A stretch of 64,000 nt of DNA, taken from the NCBI RefSeq assembly GCF_002277955.1, contig NZ_CP018477.1, forward strand, positions 4,237,206 to 4,301,205. Reading direction: 5' to 3'. Each line of letters opens with the position of its first letter. Position 1 is the first letter of the stretch. The stretch is from Thermogutta terrifontis (lineage in GTDB: Bacteria > Planctomycetota > Planctomycetia > Pirellulales > Thermoguttaceae). Under the pieces are notes generated by a model. The model worked only from the letters and a program-made list of their open reading frames with translations. It did not search any database and had not been told where the DNA came from. The translations under genes were made by a program, and so were the position numbers. This document shows, in pieces, positions 44,991 to 53,784 of this stretch.

Positions 44991-45707
44991 GGCGTCCCTC
45001 CGGAGGTATTCTTCTCTTCAACGCACCAGCCGTCACATGCGCCGGGAGGCTTCTTCCGCGGCCGGTGTACCGCCGCTCGGAGAGCGGTCGTCTCTTGTTG
45101 CGATGGTAGCGCCGGCCCCTGCCACAAAAGGGCGCGGTGCCTGGAATCGTCAACACCCGACAGCCAGCCTGCCCGACAGAGGTGACTCTTGTCGGGGGAG
45201 TTGGCAGGTCACGCAAATCTTACCGGGTCGATCATCTTATTCTACTCGCAGGCCGCCTCTTCCTGCCACCACAGTTTTATCGAAAGCGATGGCCGTTGTG
45301 ACAGGGCCGTCTGCACGCGGCGGACAAAATGAGGCGACAAGCGTGCCACTGCGAATGCCCCGAAGCGCCCCTCCCGTCACGTCCGCATTTTAGCGGTAGA
45401 TTATCCGGTCGTTTTGGGGCCTTTCAGGGGCAAAACGCTTGCCAGGTCGGTTGTTACCTTTTCTCCGCTTATCCCGAGCAATGGCATTTGTCCATTCTCT
45501 TTATAGCCCACCACGTAGGTCACATGACGGGCTTGAGTGCCCCGTTACCGCGGTTTAATCCGGTGGCACAAAAAGGTAGAATTCTTTAGCCTGACCGCGG
45601 TGGCGCCGGGCGGGTCATCAGGGGTTCGAGAGGAAGTAACCTGAAACGGCATTGGAAACGTGCTGACTCAGCCGACACACCCGGTACAGGCGGAAGAGGA
45701 GGTTCCG
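44991..45707. other. Divergent intergenic region upstream of recR
   Basis: About 717 bases with no credible gene. It should contain promoters for the DUF6513-pabB pair (minus) and recR (plus). A TTGAGT-N15-TTTAAT pair near 45531-45557 is a possible weak promoter for recR. No SRP RNA was found, although that gene often lies near recR. Confidence 0.35.
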
Positions 45708-46307
45708 GTGGCAGAGTTGACAGAATCGGTCACTCGGTTGATCGAACATTTGACGCGACTTCCCGGGATTGGTCGGAAGTCCGCGGAGCGGATCGCTTAC
45801 CACCTCCTGCGGGTAAGCAAGGACGAGGCCCTGGCCCTTGCGGAGGCAATTCGGAACGTTAAAGAAAACGTCCGCTACTGTACGGTGTGTTACAACCTGG
45901 CAGAGGGGGAACTCTGCCGGATCTGCCAGGATCCCACCAGGGATCGTGGACTGCTTTGTGTCGTGGAGCAACCTCAGGATTTGATGGCAATCGAGCAAAC
46001 AGGGGCTTACCGGGGCCTGTATCACGTATTACTGGGGCGGATTTCACCGTTGGACGGCATCGGCCCGGAACAACTGACGATTGATGCCTTGGTCCAACGG
46101 GTGCGACAGGGGCAAATTCGGGAAGTCATCATGGCGACCAACCCGACTGTGGAGGGAGACGGCACCGCTCTGTATATCTCCAACCAACTGGCAGATACGG
46201 GAGTTACCATCACGCGACTGGCACGAGGAATCACCCCGGGAAGCGTGATCCAGTTCGCCAATCGCGAGATCTTGACCGATGCCTTAGTGGGACGCCAGAA
46301 ATTGTGA
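45708..46307 (+). CDS. recR: Recombination mediator protein RecR
   Basis: RecR helps RecO load RecA onto SSB-coated single-stranded DNA gaps. The 200-residue protein has the N-terminal helix-hairpin-helix LTRLPGIGRKSAERIAYHLL, and a four-Cys zinc finger (CTVCYNLAEGELCRIC, at about 54-69). The TOPRIM domain has LLCVVEQPQDLMAIE, and the Walker-like MATNPTVEGDGTALYIS lies further on. The GTG start at 45708 is chosen because GAGGAGG stands 6 bases before it and the length then matches the family. The stop overlaps the next small frame by four bases. Confidence 0.96.
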   Translation: MAELTESVTRLIEHLTRLPGIGRKSAERIAYHLLRVSKDEALALAEAIRNVKENVRYCTVCYNLAEGELCRICQDPTRDRGLLCVVEQPQDLMAIEQTGAYRGLYHVLLGRISPLDGIGPEQLTIDALVQRVRQGQIREVIMATNPTVEGDGTALYISNQLADTGVTITRLARGITPGSVIQFANREILTDALVGRQKL

Positions 46308-46513
46308 CTTTCAGCACCCTAGCCACCATGGGATATCGAAGACGTCGGAATGCCTGGTTTGGTCATCGATATGGACAGTTCGTCCGTATCGGGCAATTGG
46401 CGGAGGCACGCGGTGTCGCGCTGCCAAACGGGCAAGCTCTTGATTTGGATGCCTTCTCACGATTAAAGGGACGCTTTCCCCAAGATTGCGCTTTTCAGAA
46501 AGATGAGGCCTGA
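46304..46513 (+). CDS. Small unrecognised protein between recR and rpoN
   Basis: A 69-residue basic protein (61 residues if ATG 46328 is used) with MGYRRRRNAWFGHRYGQF and LAEARGVALPNGQALDLDAF. It begins with a GTG overlapping the recR stop (GTGA) and ends 3 bases before the rpoN ATG. The tight packing suggests it is translated. I do not recognise the family and it has no membrane segment. It may also simply be an open spacer. Confidence 0.42.
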   Translation: MTFSTLATMGYRRRRNAWFGHRYGQFVRIGQLAEARGVALPNGQALDLDAFSRLKGRFPQDCAFQKDEA

Positions 46514-46516
46514 GCT

Positions 46517-48073
46517 ATGAGAATGTCGCTTGGCCATCACTTAAGACAGGTCCAAAAACAAGTTCAAAAGCAGATACTCTCGCCACGGATGATCCAGTCC
46601 ATGGAGATTTTGCAACTTCCACTCCATGACCTGGAGCAGCGCGTGGCGCAGGAACTTGCGGAAAACCCCGCCCTGGAAATCGAAGAATCGCAGGAACAGG
46701 AACTCGAGGAAGAGCCCCGGCTGGAAGAAGAGGAAGAACGCACGGATACCGCTCGCTCCGACTTGGAGCGCGAGTTCGTCGTGAGTGAGGAGAATTCCGC
46801 GGAAGAGTTTAGCCGGCTCGTCGAAATGGAGAGGGAGATTCCGGAGTATTTCGAGGAGGAGATGAGCCGCCCTTCTCGGGATCGGATCGAGGAGTACTCC
46901 GAGCGCTATCACGACATGATGGCAAATCTTCCCGACCACAACCCCACGCTCCAGGATCACCTCCTCGATCAACTGGCCTGGTATGATCTCGATCCTCAAA
47001 CCCGCGAACTTGCTGAGAAAATCATTTCCAACCTGGATGAAAACGGTTACCTGCAAACGAGTCTCCAGGACCTGTTGGGACCAAATGCTACTGAGGAGGA
47101 TATCCAACGGGCTGAAAAGGCCCTCAAAATCGTGCAGGAACTCGATCCGCCGGGTGTGGGTGCCCGCGATCTTAAGGAATGTTTATTGCTGCAACTGGAT
47201 CCGGACAGTCCAGATTACAATGACCTCAAGCTGCTCATTTCAGAGTACCTGGAAGATATCGAGCACAACCGGCTTCCGCAAATCGCCAAGAAAACGCGCT
47301 GGTCACTGGAGCACATCCACGAACTGTTGGAAGCCCTTCGCAAGCTGAATCCCAAACCGGGGCTGCAGTTCCGAAGTGAGACAGTCTTGCCCGTGACTCC
47401 CGATGTCTATGTCGAAGAGACTGAAGATGGGCGATTCATCGCGAGGGTGGAAGGGGGCGATCTGCCCCGACTTCAAATCAACCGGGGCCTGCTGCAAAGT
47501 CTCGAGCGGCAGAATCTGTCCAAGGAAGAGAGGGAGTATATCAAGAACAAGATCGAGCGGGCCAAATGGATCATCGACGGGATTGAGCAGCGCAAGCGAA
47601 CACTGCAGCGGGTCGCTCAGGCGATCATCGATCATCAGGAAAAATTCCTGCGGGAAGGTCCCGAACACATCGAGCCGCTCAAAATGCAACAAATCGCCGA
47701 CAAGCTCGGTATCCACGTGACAACGGTCAGTCGGGCGGTCGATGACAAATGGATTCAAACCCCTCAGGGGCTTTTCCCCCTGCGCCGATTTTTCTGCGGA
47801 GGAAAGGTCAACCCAGAGGGTGAAGAAGTGGCCTGGGACGTGGTTCGGCTGAAAGTCAAGGAGTTGATTGACCGCGAAGATAAGGCCAACCCCCTCAGCG
47901 ATGAAGAAATCGTCAGGGAGCTCGCCAAACAGGGCATCCACGTCAAACGCCGAACGGTGACCAAATATCGTGAAGAAATGGGAATTCCGAGTTCCCGGGA
48001 GCGGCGGGACTGGGTCTCGTTCGAGCAGAAGAAGAAAGCCCGCCAGCAGGGATCGGGAAAGCAGGGCCAGTGA
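46517..48073 (+). CDS. rpoN: RNA polymerase sigma-54 factor
   Basis: RpoN directs RNA polymerase to -24/-12 promoters and needs enhancer-binding ATPase activators. The 518-residue factor has region I (KQILSPRMIQSMEILQLPLHDLEQRVAQELAENPALEI), an acidic region II, the core-binding region III and the DNA-binding domain with a helix-turn-helix (DKLGIHVTTVSRAVDDKWIQTPQGLFPLRRFF). The diagnostic RpoN box is near the C-terminus (KRRTVTKYREEMGIPSS). A possible target promoter is seen upstream of groEL2. It probably forms one transcript with recR and the small gene. Confidence 0.96.
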   Translation: MRMSLGHHLRQVQKQVQKQILSPRMIQSMEILQLPLHDLEQRVAQELAENPALEIEESQEQELEEEPRLEEEEERTDTARSDLEREFVVSEENSAEEFSRLVEMEREIPEYFEEEMSRPSRDRIEEYSERYHDMMANLPDHNPTLQDHLLDQLAWYDLDPQTRELAEKIISNLDENGYLQTSLQDLLGPNATEEDIQRAEKALKIVQELDPPGVGARDLKECLLLQLDPDSPDYNDLKLLISEYLEDIEHNRLPQIAKKTRWSLEHIHELLEALRKLNPKPGLQFRSETVLPVTPDVYVEETEDGRFIARVEGGDLPRLQINRGLLQSLERQNLSKEEREYIKNKIERAKWIIDGIEQRKRTLQRVAQAIIDHQEKFLREGPEHIEPLKMQQIADKLGIHVTTVSRAVDDKWIQTPQGLFPLRRFFCGGKVNPEGEEVAWDVVRLKVKELIDREDKANPLSDEEIVRELAKQGIHVKRRTVTKYREEMGIPSSRERRDWVSFEQKKKARQQGSGKQGQ

Positions 48074-48276
48074 TTGCCGATCCGCACGGGTGGCTTTGTG
48101 CGAGGTACGCCCCGCCGGGTACAGCCGTCGTCCTATGTTGCCATGGAGCCCAGCGAAGTTAGTATAATACGTCATTCTTGGGATCCATTCGGCCGGCCCT
48201 GCCGGAGCGGCGAAAGGGGCCGGCTCTGAGTTCGATCGAACAAAGTTCTCTCCGCACAAGGGAAAAGGAGCTCTGG

Positions 48277-49335
48277 ATGGATAGTGATGCTCGAGAATTT
48301 CTGACACGCTTGCTGGAGACTCCCAGTCCGTCTGGATATGAGCGCCCTGTTCAGGACGTGATTCGGGAATACACGAAGCGTTTTGCAGATGAAGTTAAAA
48401 CAGATTTTCACGGCAACGTGATCGCAGTGCGGAATCCCGCGGCCCCGTTTCGCGTGATGCTGGCGGGACACTGCGATCAGATCGGGCTGATCGTCCAGTA
48501 CATTGATGATGATGGATTCATTTATTTCCAGTCCATTGGCGGTTGGGATGTGAGCGTTCTCATCGGTCAGCGGGTGACCATTTGGTCAGACAGCGGGCCG
48601 ATTCCCGGCGTCATCGGCCGTAAGCCAATCCATCTCCTCTCGGAGGAGGAGCGAAAGGCCGTGCCCAAAATGAAGGACCTGTGGATCGACATTGGCGCGG
48701 CGTCCAAGTCGGAAGCAACGCAAAAAGTTCGGATCGGAGATCCCATCACGATCGAGCTGGCCTCTCGCGAACTGTGGAACAACCGTCTTATTTCCTCCGG
48801 CCTGGATGACAAGTCAGGAGCCTGGGTCGTGATCGAGGCCCTGCGACGCATCGACGGAAACAAACTTCAGTCGGCCTGCTATTCTGTGGCAACGGTGCAG
48901 GAAGAGCTGGGGCTTCGCGGAGCGCGGACAAGCGCGTTTGGGATCGATCCCCATGTTGGTGTGGCCGTGGACGTGACCTTCGCCACGGATTGCCCAAGCA
49001 TGGAAAAGAAGGAGGAAGGAGAAATCAAACTCGGGAAAGGGCCGGTGATCTATCGCGGTCCCAACATGAATCCGCGTGTGGTGGAGCGACTGATTCAGGT
49101 GGCCGAGGCAAACAACATCCCCTACCAACTGGCGGCAGCGGGAAAAGCGACGGGAACGGACGCCAACGCCATCCAGGTCAACCGTGCTGGAGTGGCTACC
49201 GGATTAATCAGCGTCCCCAACCGATATATGCACAGTCCTGTGGAAATGATATCCCTGGACGACCTGGACGCCGCCGCAACACTCCTGGCCCGGTTTGTGG
49301 AATCAATTTCCCCTCAGGACGATTTCGTCCCCTGA
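48277..49335 (+). CDS. M42 family zinc aminopeptidase
   Basis: A cytosolic dinuclear-metal aminopeptidase of the TET type, which trims short peptides as a large oligomer. The 352-residue product has MLAGHCDQIGLIVQYIDDDGFIYFQSIGGWD, the bridging Asp in ISSGLDDKSGA, the catalytic Glu pair in ATVQEELGLRGAR, DVTFATDCP and VPNRYMHSPVEM with the last His. ATG 48277 has AAGGAG 7 bases upstream. It is separate from rpoN by about 200 bases with no obvious terminator. Confidence 0.93.
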   Translation: MDSDAREFLTRLLETPSPSGYERPVQDVIREYTKRFADEVKTDFHGNVIAVRNPAAPFRVMLAGHCDQIGLIVQYIDDDGFIYFQSIGGWDVSVLIGQRVTIWSDSGPIPGVIGRKPIHLLSEEERKAVPKMKDLWIDIGAASKSEATQKVRIGDPITIELASRELWNNRLISSGLDDKSGAWVVIEALRRIDGNKLQSACYSVATVQEELGLRGARTSAFGIDPHVGVAVDVTFATDCPSMEKKEEGEIKLGKGPVIYRGPNMNPRVVERLIQVAEANNIPYQLAAAGKATGTDANAIQVNRAGVATGLISVPNRYMHSPVEMISLDDLDAAATLLARFVESISPQDDFVP

Positions 49336-49467
49336 GTGCAAAAAATAAACACAAGTGGTGATCCGCTGGAGAGTCAGGAACGGTCTCCCCCATCATGACG
49401 GAGACAGAATAACGGTCCGAAGCCGCGGAGAATGAAAGCCAGTATCGTTTGACTTGAGGCCAGACCG

Positions 49468-50235
49468 GTGGCACCCGTAAAACGTGCAATCATCAGCGAT
49501 ATCCACAGCAATCTAGAGGCCCTTCAGGCAGTCCTCGAAGACATCAAGCAGCAGGGCGTGGAGGAGATTTACTGTCTGGGCGACATCGTGGGTTATGGAC
49601 CCAATCCCCGGGAATGCATCGATCTGGTCATGAAGCACTGCAAGGTGTGCCTGCTGGGTAACCACGATCAGGGTGCGCTGTTTGATCCCGAGGGATTCAA
49701 CGTGGGGGCGGAGAGGGCGATTTTCTGGACCCGGCAGCAGCTCGAGGAGCATGGCGGGAACCCAGTGGAGGCACATCGGCGGTGGGATTATCTCGGTGAA
49801 CGGCCGCGGATTCACCGGGAAGGCCCCATCGTCTATGTTCACGGCTCGGTGAGAAACCCGCTCAATGAGTACGTTTTTCCGGAAGATATTTACACCCCGG
49901 CGAAATTACAAAAGCTCTTCGCCCTTATTGAGAAGTGTTCCTTCCAGGGACATACTCATACACCCGGGGTATTCACCGACAGCATTGAATTCTTTTCCCC
50001 GCAGGAACTGGAAAACGGCGAATTCGACCTGGATTCGGTGGAAAAGGCCATGATCAATGTGGGATCGGTCGGCCAGCCGCGGGACGGTGACCCCCGCGCA
50101 TGCTATGTCATTCAGGAGGGGAATCGCGTTCGTTTTCGCCGCGTTCCGTACGACGTGGAAAAAACAATAGAGAAGATCTACGCTGTTCCAGACCTCGATA
50201 ACTTCTTGGGAGACCGGCTTCGCGACGGCCGGTAA
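49468..50235 (+). CDS. Calcineurin-like metallophosphoesterase
   Basis: A 255-residue cytoplasmic dinuclear-metal phosphoesterase. The full motif set is present: [12 protein letters not shown] (DxH), [12 protein letters not shown] (GDxxGYG), [10 protein letters not shown] (GNHD), [20 protein letters not shown] (GHTH) and [15 protein letters not shown] at the end. It is of the type seen as protein or small-molecule phosphatases in many bacteria, and the substrate is open. The start is a GTG. It precedes a short protein and a DUF1559 gene on the same strand. Confidence 0.92.
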   Translation: MAPVKRAIISDIHSNLEALQAVLEDIKQQGVEEIYCLGDIVGYGPNPRECIDLVMKHCKVCLLGNHDQGALFDPEGFNVGAERAIFWTRQQLEEHGGNPVEAHRRWDYLGERPRIHREGPIVYVHGSVRNPLNEYVFPEDIYTPAKLQKLFALIEKCSFQGHTHTPGVFTDSIEFFSPQELENGEFDLDSVEKAMINVGSVGQPRDGDPRACYVIQEGNRVRFRRVPYDVEKTIEKIYAVPDLDNFLGDRLRDGR

Positions 50236-50389
50236 CCGTTTGACAGAGCGCGGCGCGAGTAAAGTGGTCATTTCACCGGTCGAAAAATACGCGTTGCCGC
50301 GCTGGTGTATCAGCAAATAAAATGGGATTGCGCACGCGGCGAGGAGTCTCCCTGCTGTTCATCCCGGCTCGTTCAGTCCCCAACAGGGA

Positions 50390-50833
50390 ATGAAAATCAA
50401 AGGCTGGCGAAATCCGTTTGTGCTTCTGATCGCTGGATGGTACACCATCACGGCGGTAGGAAGCCTGTTTTTGCACCGCCTCTCCGGAATCGAGGCGACG
50501 CTCGGGGCATATTCCGCCGGCCATCTGCCTTGCACTCGCGATTGCACCCTGGATTCGGCTGCCGGGTTCAGCCGGGCGGATCTTCCTGCGGACGATTGCC
50601 AAAAGAACTTCGAGCCTGGTTTGCAATCGTCCGGCAAGCAAACTGTTCACGACGCGAATTCCTGCCATATTTGTCAGTTCCAGATCCAGCCTCGAGCTCC
50701 CGTCGCCACGTTCGCGGTTATTTTGCCACTTGTATTGAATTGGTGGAGCCCACTCGTCAATTTCACCGAGGTCGTGGCTCGCCCTGCATCCCCGTGGCAC
50801 AGCCGCGCTCCACCTGTTCCCAACCTCGTCTGA
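50390..50833 (+). CDS. Small protein with a CxxC motif, partner of the DUF1559 gene
   Basis: A 147-residue protein with an N-terminal hydrophobic segment (FVLLIAGWYTITAVGSLFL), a Cys/Asp-rich middle part, a HDANSCHICQFQIQ motif (about 88-101), a second hydrophobic segment (TFAVILPLVLNWW) and a C-terminal RAPPVPN tail. The HxxxxCxxCQF pattern resembles small DUF2946-like planctomycete proteins that bind metal, often encoded next to DUF1559 genes. No experimental role is known to me. It lies 200 bases before the DUF1559 gene. Confidence 0.65.
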   Translation: MKIKGWRNPFVLLIAGWYTITAVGSLFLHRLSGIEATLGAYSAGHLPCTRDCTLDSAAGFSRADLPADDCQKNFEPGLQSSGKQTVHDANSCHICQFQIQPRAPVATFAVILPLVLNWWSPLVNFTEVVARPASPWHSRAPPVPNLV

Positions 50834-51035
50834 TAAACTCTGGATTCCATCTGCCGGGAGTACCCATCGGGGTGAGTCGCTCCCCGGTCGTCCCAGCCCA
50901 CCACATCACGTGAGAACCTGGAAGCACTGCTCCAAGAAAAGAGCACGTCGTGGCGGAGTCACCACATCATCTCGTGTCCTCAGGTCATCGCATTATCCGA
51001 GGAAAACCTTTCCAAGAAAGAACAGGAGAGCGATC

Positions 51036-52022
51036 ATGAACGTGGTTCCTAAGGATAACCCAAAACATGGACTTTGCGTGGCTTTCGGTCTTGTGCAGAA
51101 GCGGCCGAGACGCCGGGCCTTCACGCTGGTGGAACTGCTGGTGGTTATCGCGATCATCGGGCTGCTGATTGGGCTATTATTGCCGGCCGTGCAGGCGGCA
51201 CGAGAGGCGGCCCGGCGAGCGGAATGTTCGAACAACCTCAAGCAAATCGGCTTGGCCATCCACATGTACCACGACACCCACCGCACATTACCGGCGGGCT
51301 GGGCGGCCTACACACCCGATGGACGGCAGCCGATGGTCAATGGCTCGCCGGGCTGGGCCTGGGCGGCCGTGATCCTTCCTTATCTGGAACAAATGGGGCT
51401 CTATCAAGGTGGCATTCACTTAGAGGCCCCCATTTATGATCCGATCAACGAGGCGGCCATCAAAACGTTTATCAGCGTGTATCGCTGCCCGTCTGATATT
51501 AACAGCAACGAAAAAGTGTTTGAAGCCCACAAGCTCCACGAAGGTCACGAGCACGGCGAAGAACACGAAGGCGAAGAATACGATGAACTGCTGATTGCGC
51601 GTTCCAACTACGTGGCGTGCTTCGGGACGACGGACATCCACGTGTGCGACCATTTGCTGCCCGGCACGCGGTGCGAGGGCAACGGGACTTTCTTTCACAA
51701 CAGTTTTTTAACACTGGCCTCTATCACGGACGGAACCAGCCAAACCTTTTTGGTGGGTGAGCGTACCGTGGCACTGGGCTACGCCACATGGTGCGGTGTC
51801 CTGCCGGGTGATGCCTGTGCACCGGCCGGGGTTCTTGCTTCTGCCGAATATCCACCGAACTTGAAACAGGCGCATGCCCACAATTTCAGCAGCCAGCATC
51901 CCCAGGGGGCGAACTTTCTTCTGGGCGACGGCTCGGTGAGGATGATCAGTCAGACCATCGACCTGAATGTTTTCCACGCCCTGGCCACACCTGCCGGTGG
52001 AGAAACACCGGGACCCTTCTGA
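51036..52022 (+). CDS. DUF1559 protein with prepilin-type N-terminus (type II pseudopilin-like)
   Basis: A 328-residue exported protein. The prepilin cleavage and methylation signal RRAFTLVELLVVIAIIGLLIGLLLPAVQAAREAARR is at about 25-62, so it is assembled through a type IV pilus or type II secretion-like machine after processing. The DUF1559 core begins at CSNNLKQIGLAIHMYHDTH. A His/Glu-rich loop (EGHEHGEEHEGEEYDE) interrupts the middle. The H-X9-DG signature is HPQGANFLLGDGSV. Strong AGGAG site 8 bases before ATG 51036. DUF1559 proteins occur in dozens of copies in planctomycetes, and their role is poorly known. Confidence 0.93.
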   Translation: MNVVPKDNPKHGLCVAFGLVQKRPRRRAFTLVELLVVIAIIGLLIGLLLPAVQAAREAARRAECSNNLKQIGLAIHMYHDTHRTLPAGWAAYTPDGRQPMVNGSPGWAWAAVILPYLEQMGLYQGGIHLEAPIYDPINEAAIKTFISVYRCPSDINSNEKVFEAHKLHEGHEHGEEHEGEEYDELLIARSNYVACFGTTDIHVCDHLLPGTRCEGNGTFFHNSFLTLASITDGTSQTFLVGERTVALGYATWCGVLPGDACAPAGVLASAEYPPNLKQAHAHNFSSQHPQGANFLLGDGSVRMISQTIDLNVFHALATPAGGETPGPF

Positions 52023-52082
52023 CGCACCTTTCGCGGAGTGCCCAAGCTGTACACTCGGCGAGTGGCTGGCCCCATTAACGGT

Positions 52083-52116
52083 CCGCGGGGATGGCTGAAA
52101 GATCACCCCGCGGTTT
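52083..52116 (+). terminator. Terminator-like hairpin after the DUF1559 gene
   Basis: An 8-bp perfect stem, CCGCGGGG (52083-52090) and CCCCGCGG (52106-52113), is followed by TTTGTATT. A second hairpin, TTTGTGC-T-GCCT-CACC-AGGC-GCACAAA (52141-52167), lies closer to the end of the converging cpaE gene and could serve either strand. Confidence 0.65.
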
Positions 52117-52223
52117 GTATTGCTTCACCCGTGACACTATTTTGTGCTGCCTCACCAGGCGCACAAACCGTCCCCGCAAGGTCTCCGGGATAGGCTTTTT
52201 ACGTAACGGATGAGACTGATGGC

Positions 52224-53420
52224 TCAGGTTTTGGCGAAGAGTTTGAACAAACCTGCACGGCCCGGTTTCTTACTCGTTTCCTTGGCCTGCTCGCCGCAGA
52301 GGGCCTCTGCCAGTCCCACGATAGCGGTTGTCACGGCGGAGCGCGGTGCACATTCCAGGAGCGGCACGCCGTTATTGCGGGCTTCACTGCACGCGCGATA
52401 ATCGTTGGGAATCTGCCAGAAGATCTCGCGACCAATGATCTCCTGGGCCTTCTTGAGATTGATCTGCCCGCTGTCCATTCCCAGCCGATTGACGACGATT
52501 TTGACCTTCTCGGCCATGCCCGGCATGTTACTGAAGGACATCATCAATCGCACCACGTTGCGGAGGCAGGGCAGGTCAAGCTGCGTGACCAGCAGCACGT
52601 GCTGGGCCATCTCCAGGGCCATCATGTCAACCGGGGTAAACGCCTTGGAGAGATCCAGCACAAGATGCGTGAAACTGGCCTTCAGCAAGCCGATAACCCG
52701 CTGGAGATCTTCCGCGCTGATCAGAGAGACATCCTCGAGTTGCACGGGACGGGGGAGCAGAAACAATCCTGAAGCGTGCTTGGTCAGGGACCGTTTGAGA
52801 AGCGAAAAGTCGAGCCGGGTGACGTTCTGCGCGACATCGACGATCGTGTAATCAGGAATTGCGTCCAGGAGCACATCGGCATCACCCAAACAGAGATCCA
52901 GGTCGGCCAGAACCACCGTGTTCTTGTCGTTGCGGGCCAAAGCACAACCCAAATTGACGGCAATTGTGGAAACCCCTACGCCCCCTGTCACCCCCGCCAC
53001 GGCAATGACCGTGGATCCCCGCGCCTTGGAGTCTCCCTGACCGAACCGCCGTTCCTGAATCCGGTTGATGGCTGCCAGCAGATCGTCGATGCGGACAGGC
53101 TGAAGGAGGAATTCCTTGGCCCCCGCACGCATCGCCTGAAGAATCACCGTGCCATCGTGGGTGGAACTGACAACGAAAATGGCGCAGTCCGGCAATTGCT
53201 GGCTAACTCGCGACACCAGCTCCAGCGCCCGCTCTCGATCATGATCGATGGCGACGATCCCAATATCGGGCTGAGTCTGCGCCACCACATCACTGAAAAA
53301 CTCGTAACGTGAGCACTCCGCCTCCAGCCAAATCATGTCAAGCCCCAACAGGAGCCTCTTGAGTTCGTCCCGCCCCGTATCGTTGGGGTCCACGATGGCC
53401 ACTCGCAGAACGTTACTCAT
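52224..53420 (-). CDS. cpaE: CpaE/TadZ pilus assembly ATPase-like protein
   Basis: CpaE/TadZ localises the Flp/Tad pilus machine. The 398-residue protein has an N-terminal receiver-like domain (about 5-125) with AIVDPNDTGRDELKRLL and VVSSTHDGTVILQAMRAGAKEFLLQP. The ParA/MinD-like ATPase has a deviant Walker A, VAGVTGGVGVST, then VVLADLDLCLGDADVLL and LVLDLSKAFTP. In the receiver domain the phosphoacceptor position is IAIDHD. It is the last gene of the minus-strand Tad cluster here, 364 bases after cpaC. cpaF, tadB and tadC, which usually follow, are not in the window. Confidence 0.92.
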   Translation of the reverse strand: MSNVLRVAIVDPNDTGRDELKRLLLGLDMIWLEAECSRYEFFSDVVAQTQPDIGIVAIDHDRERALELVSRVSQQLPDCAIFVVSSTHDGTVILQAMRAGAKEFLLQPVRIDDLLAAINRIQERRFGQGDSKARGSTVIAVAGVTGGVGVSTIAVNLGCALARNDKNTVVLADLDLCLGDADVLLDAIPDYTIVDVAQNVTRLDFSLLKRSLTKHASGLFLLPRPVQLEDVSLISAEDLQRVIGLLKASFTHLVLDLSKAFTPVDMMALEMAQHVLLVTQLDLPCLRNVVRLMMSFSNMPGMAEKVKIVVNRLGMDSGQINLKKAQEIIGREIFWQIPNDYRACSEARNNGVPLLECAPRSAVTTAIVGLAEALCGEQAKETSKKPGRAGLFKLFAKT

Positions 53421-53784
53421 AAGCCAGCCAGCACCTTTGCTCGAAGGAAGTTAATCAAAACGGTTGCGGAATTTGATCCTCAACCTCCCGATGACGCTGC
53501 GAGGCAAGCCCTCGGATCGTCCGCCCTATCCGGAGCTCTGCTGCTAATGCCAAAAACAGAGCTGACAGGGTGGAAGGAGGCTGCTTCGCCAGTCACTCTT
53601 CGGCACACTCTCCCCCCACCATTAAATATGGGTCACTTTTTGATAAGATGCGAAAAAATTGGGTGCGAGGAACGAGCAAAAGCCGATGGTGTGATCGGCC
53701 GTTGGCATCCACACCGGCGATAACTTGGGCCGTGTCGATTCTGGTGTGAAACCTGTTGAATCCGGGCTCTTCCGGGTGGATGGA
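53421..53784. other. Gap between cpaC and cpaE
   Basis: 364 bases with no credible gene on either strand. The gap is long for an operon and may contain a separate promoter for cpaE. An AT-rich patch around 53620-53650 (minus) could be part of it. Confidence 0.35.

Noticed and set aside
45350-45660. SRP (4.5S) RNA upstream of recR
   Set aside because: A GGTTCGAGAGGAAGTAA segment is reminiscent, but the conserved GGAAGG/AGCAG internal loop and stems are absent.
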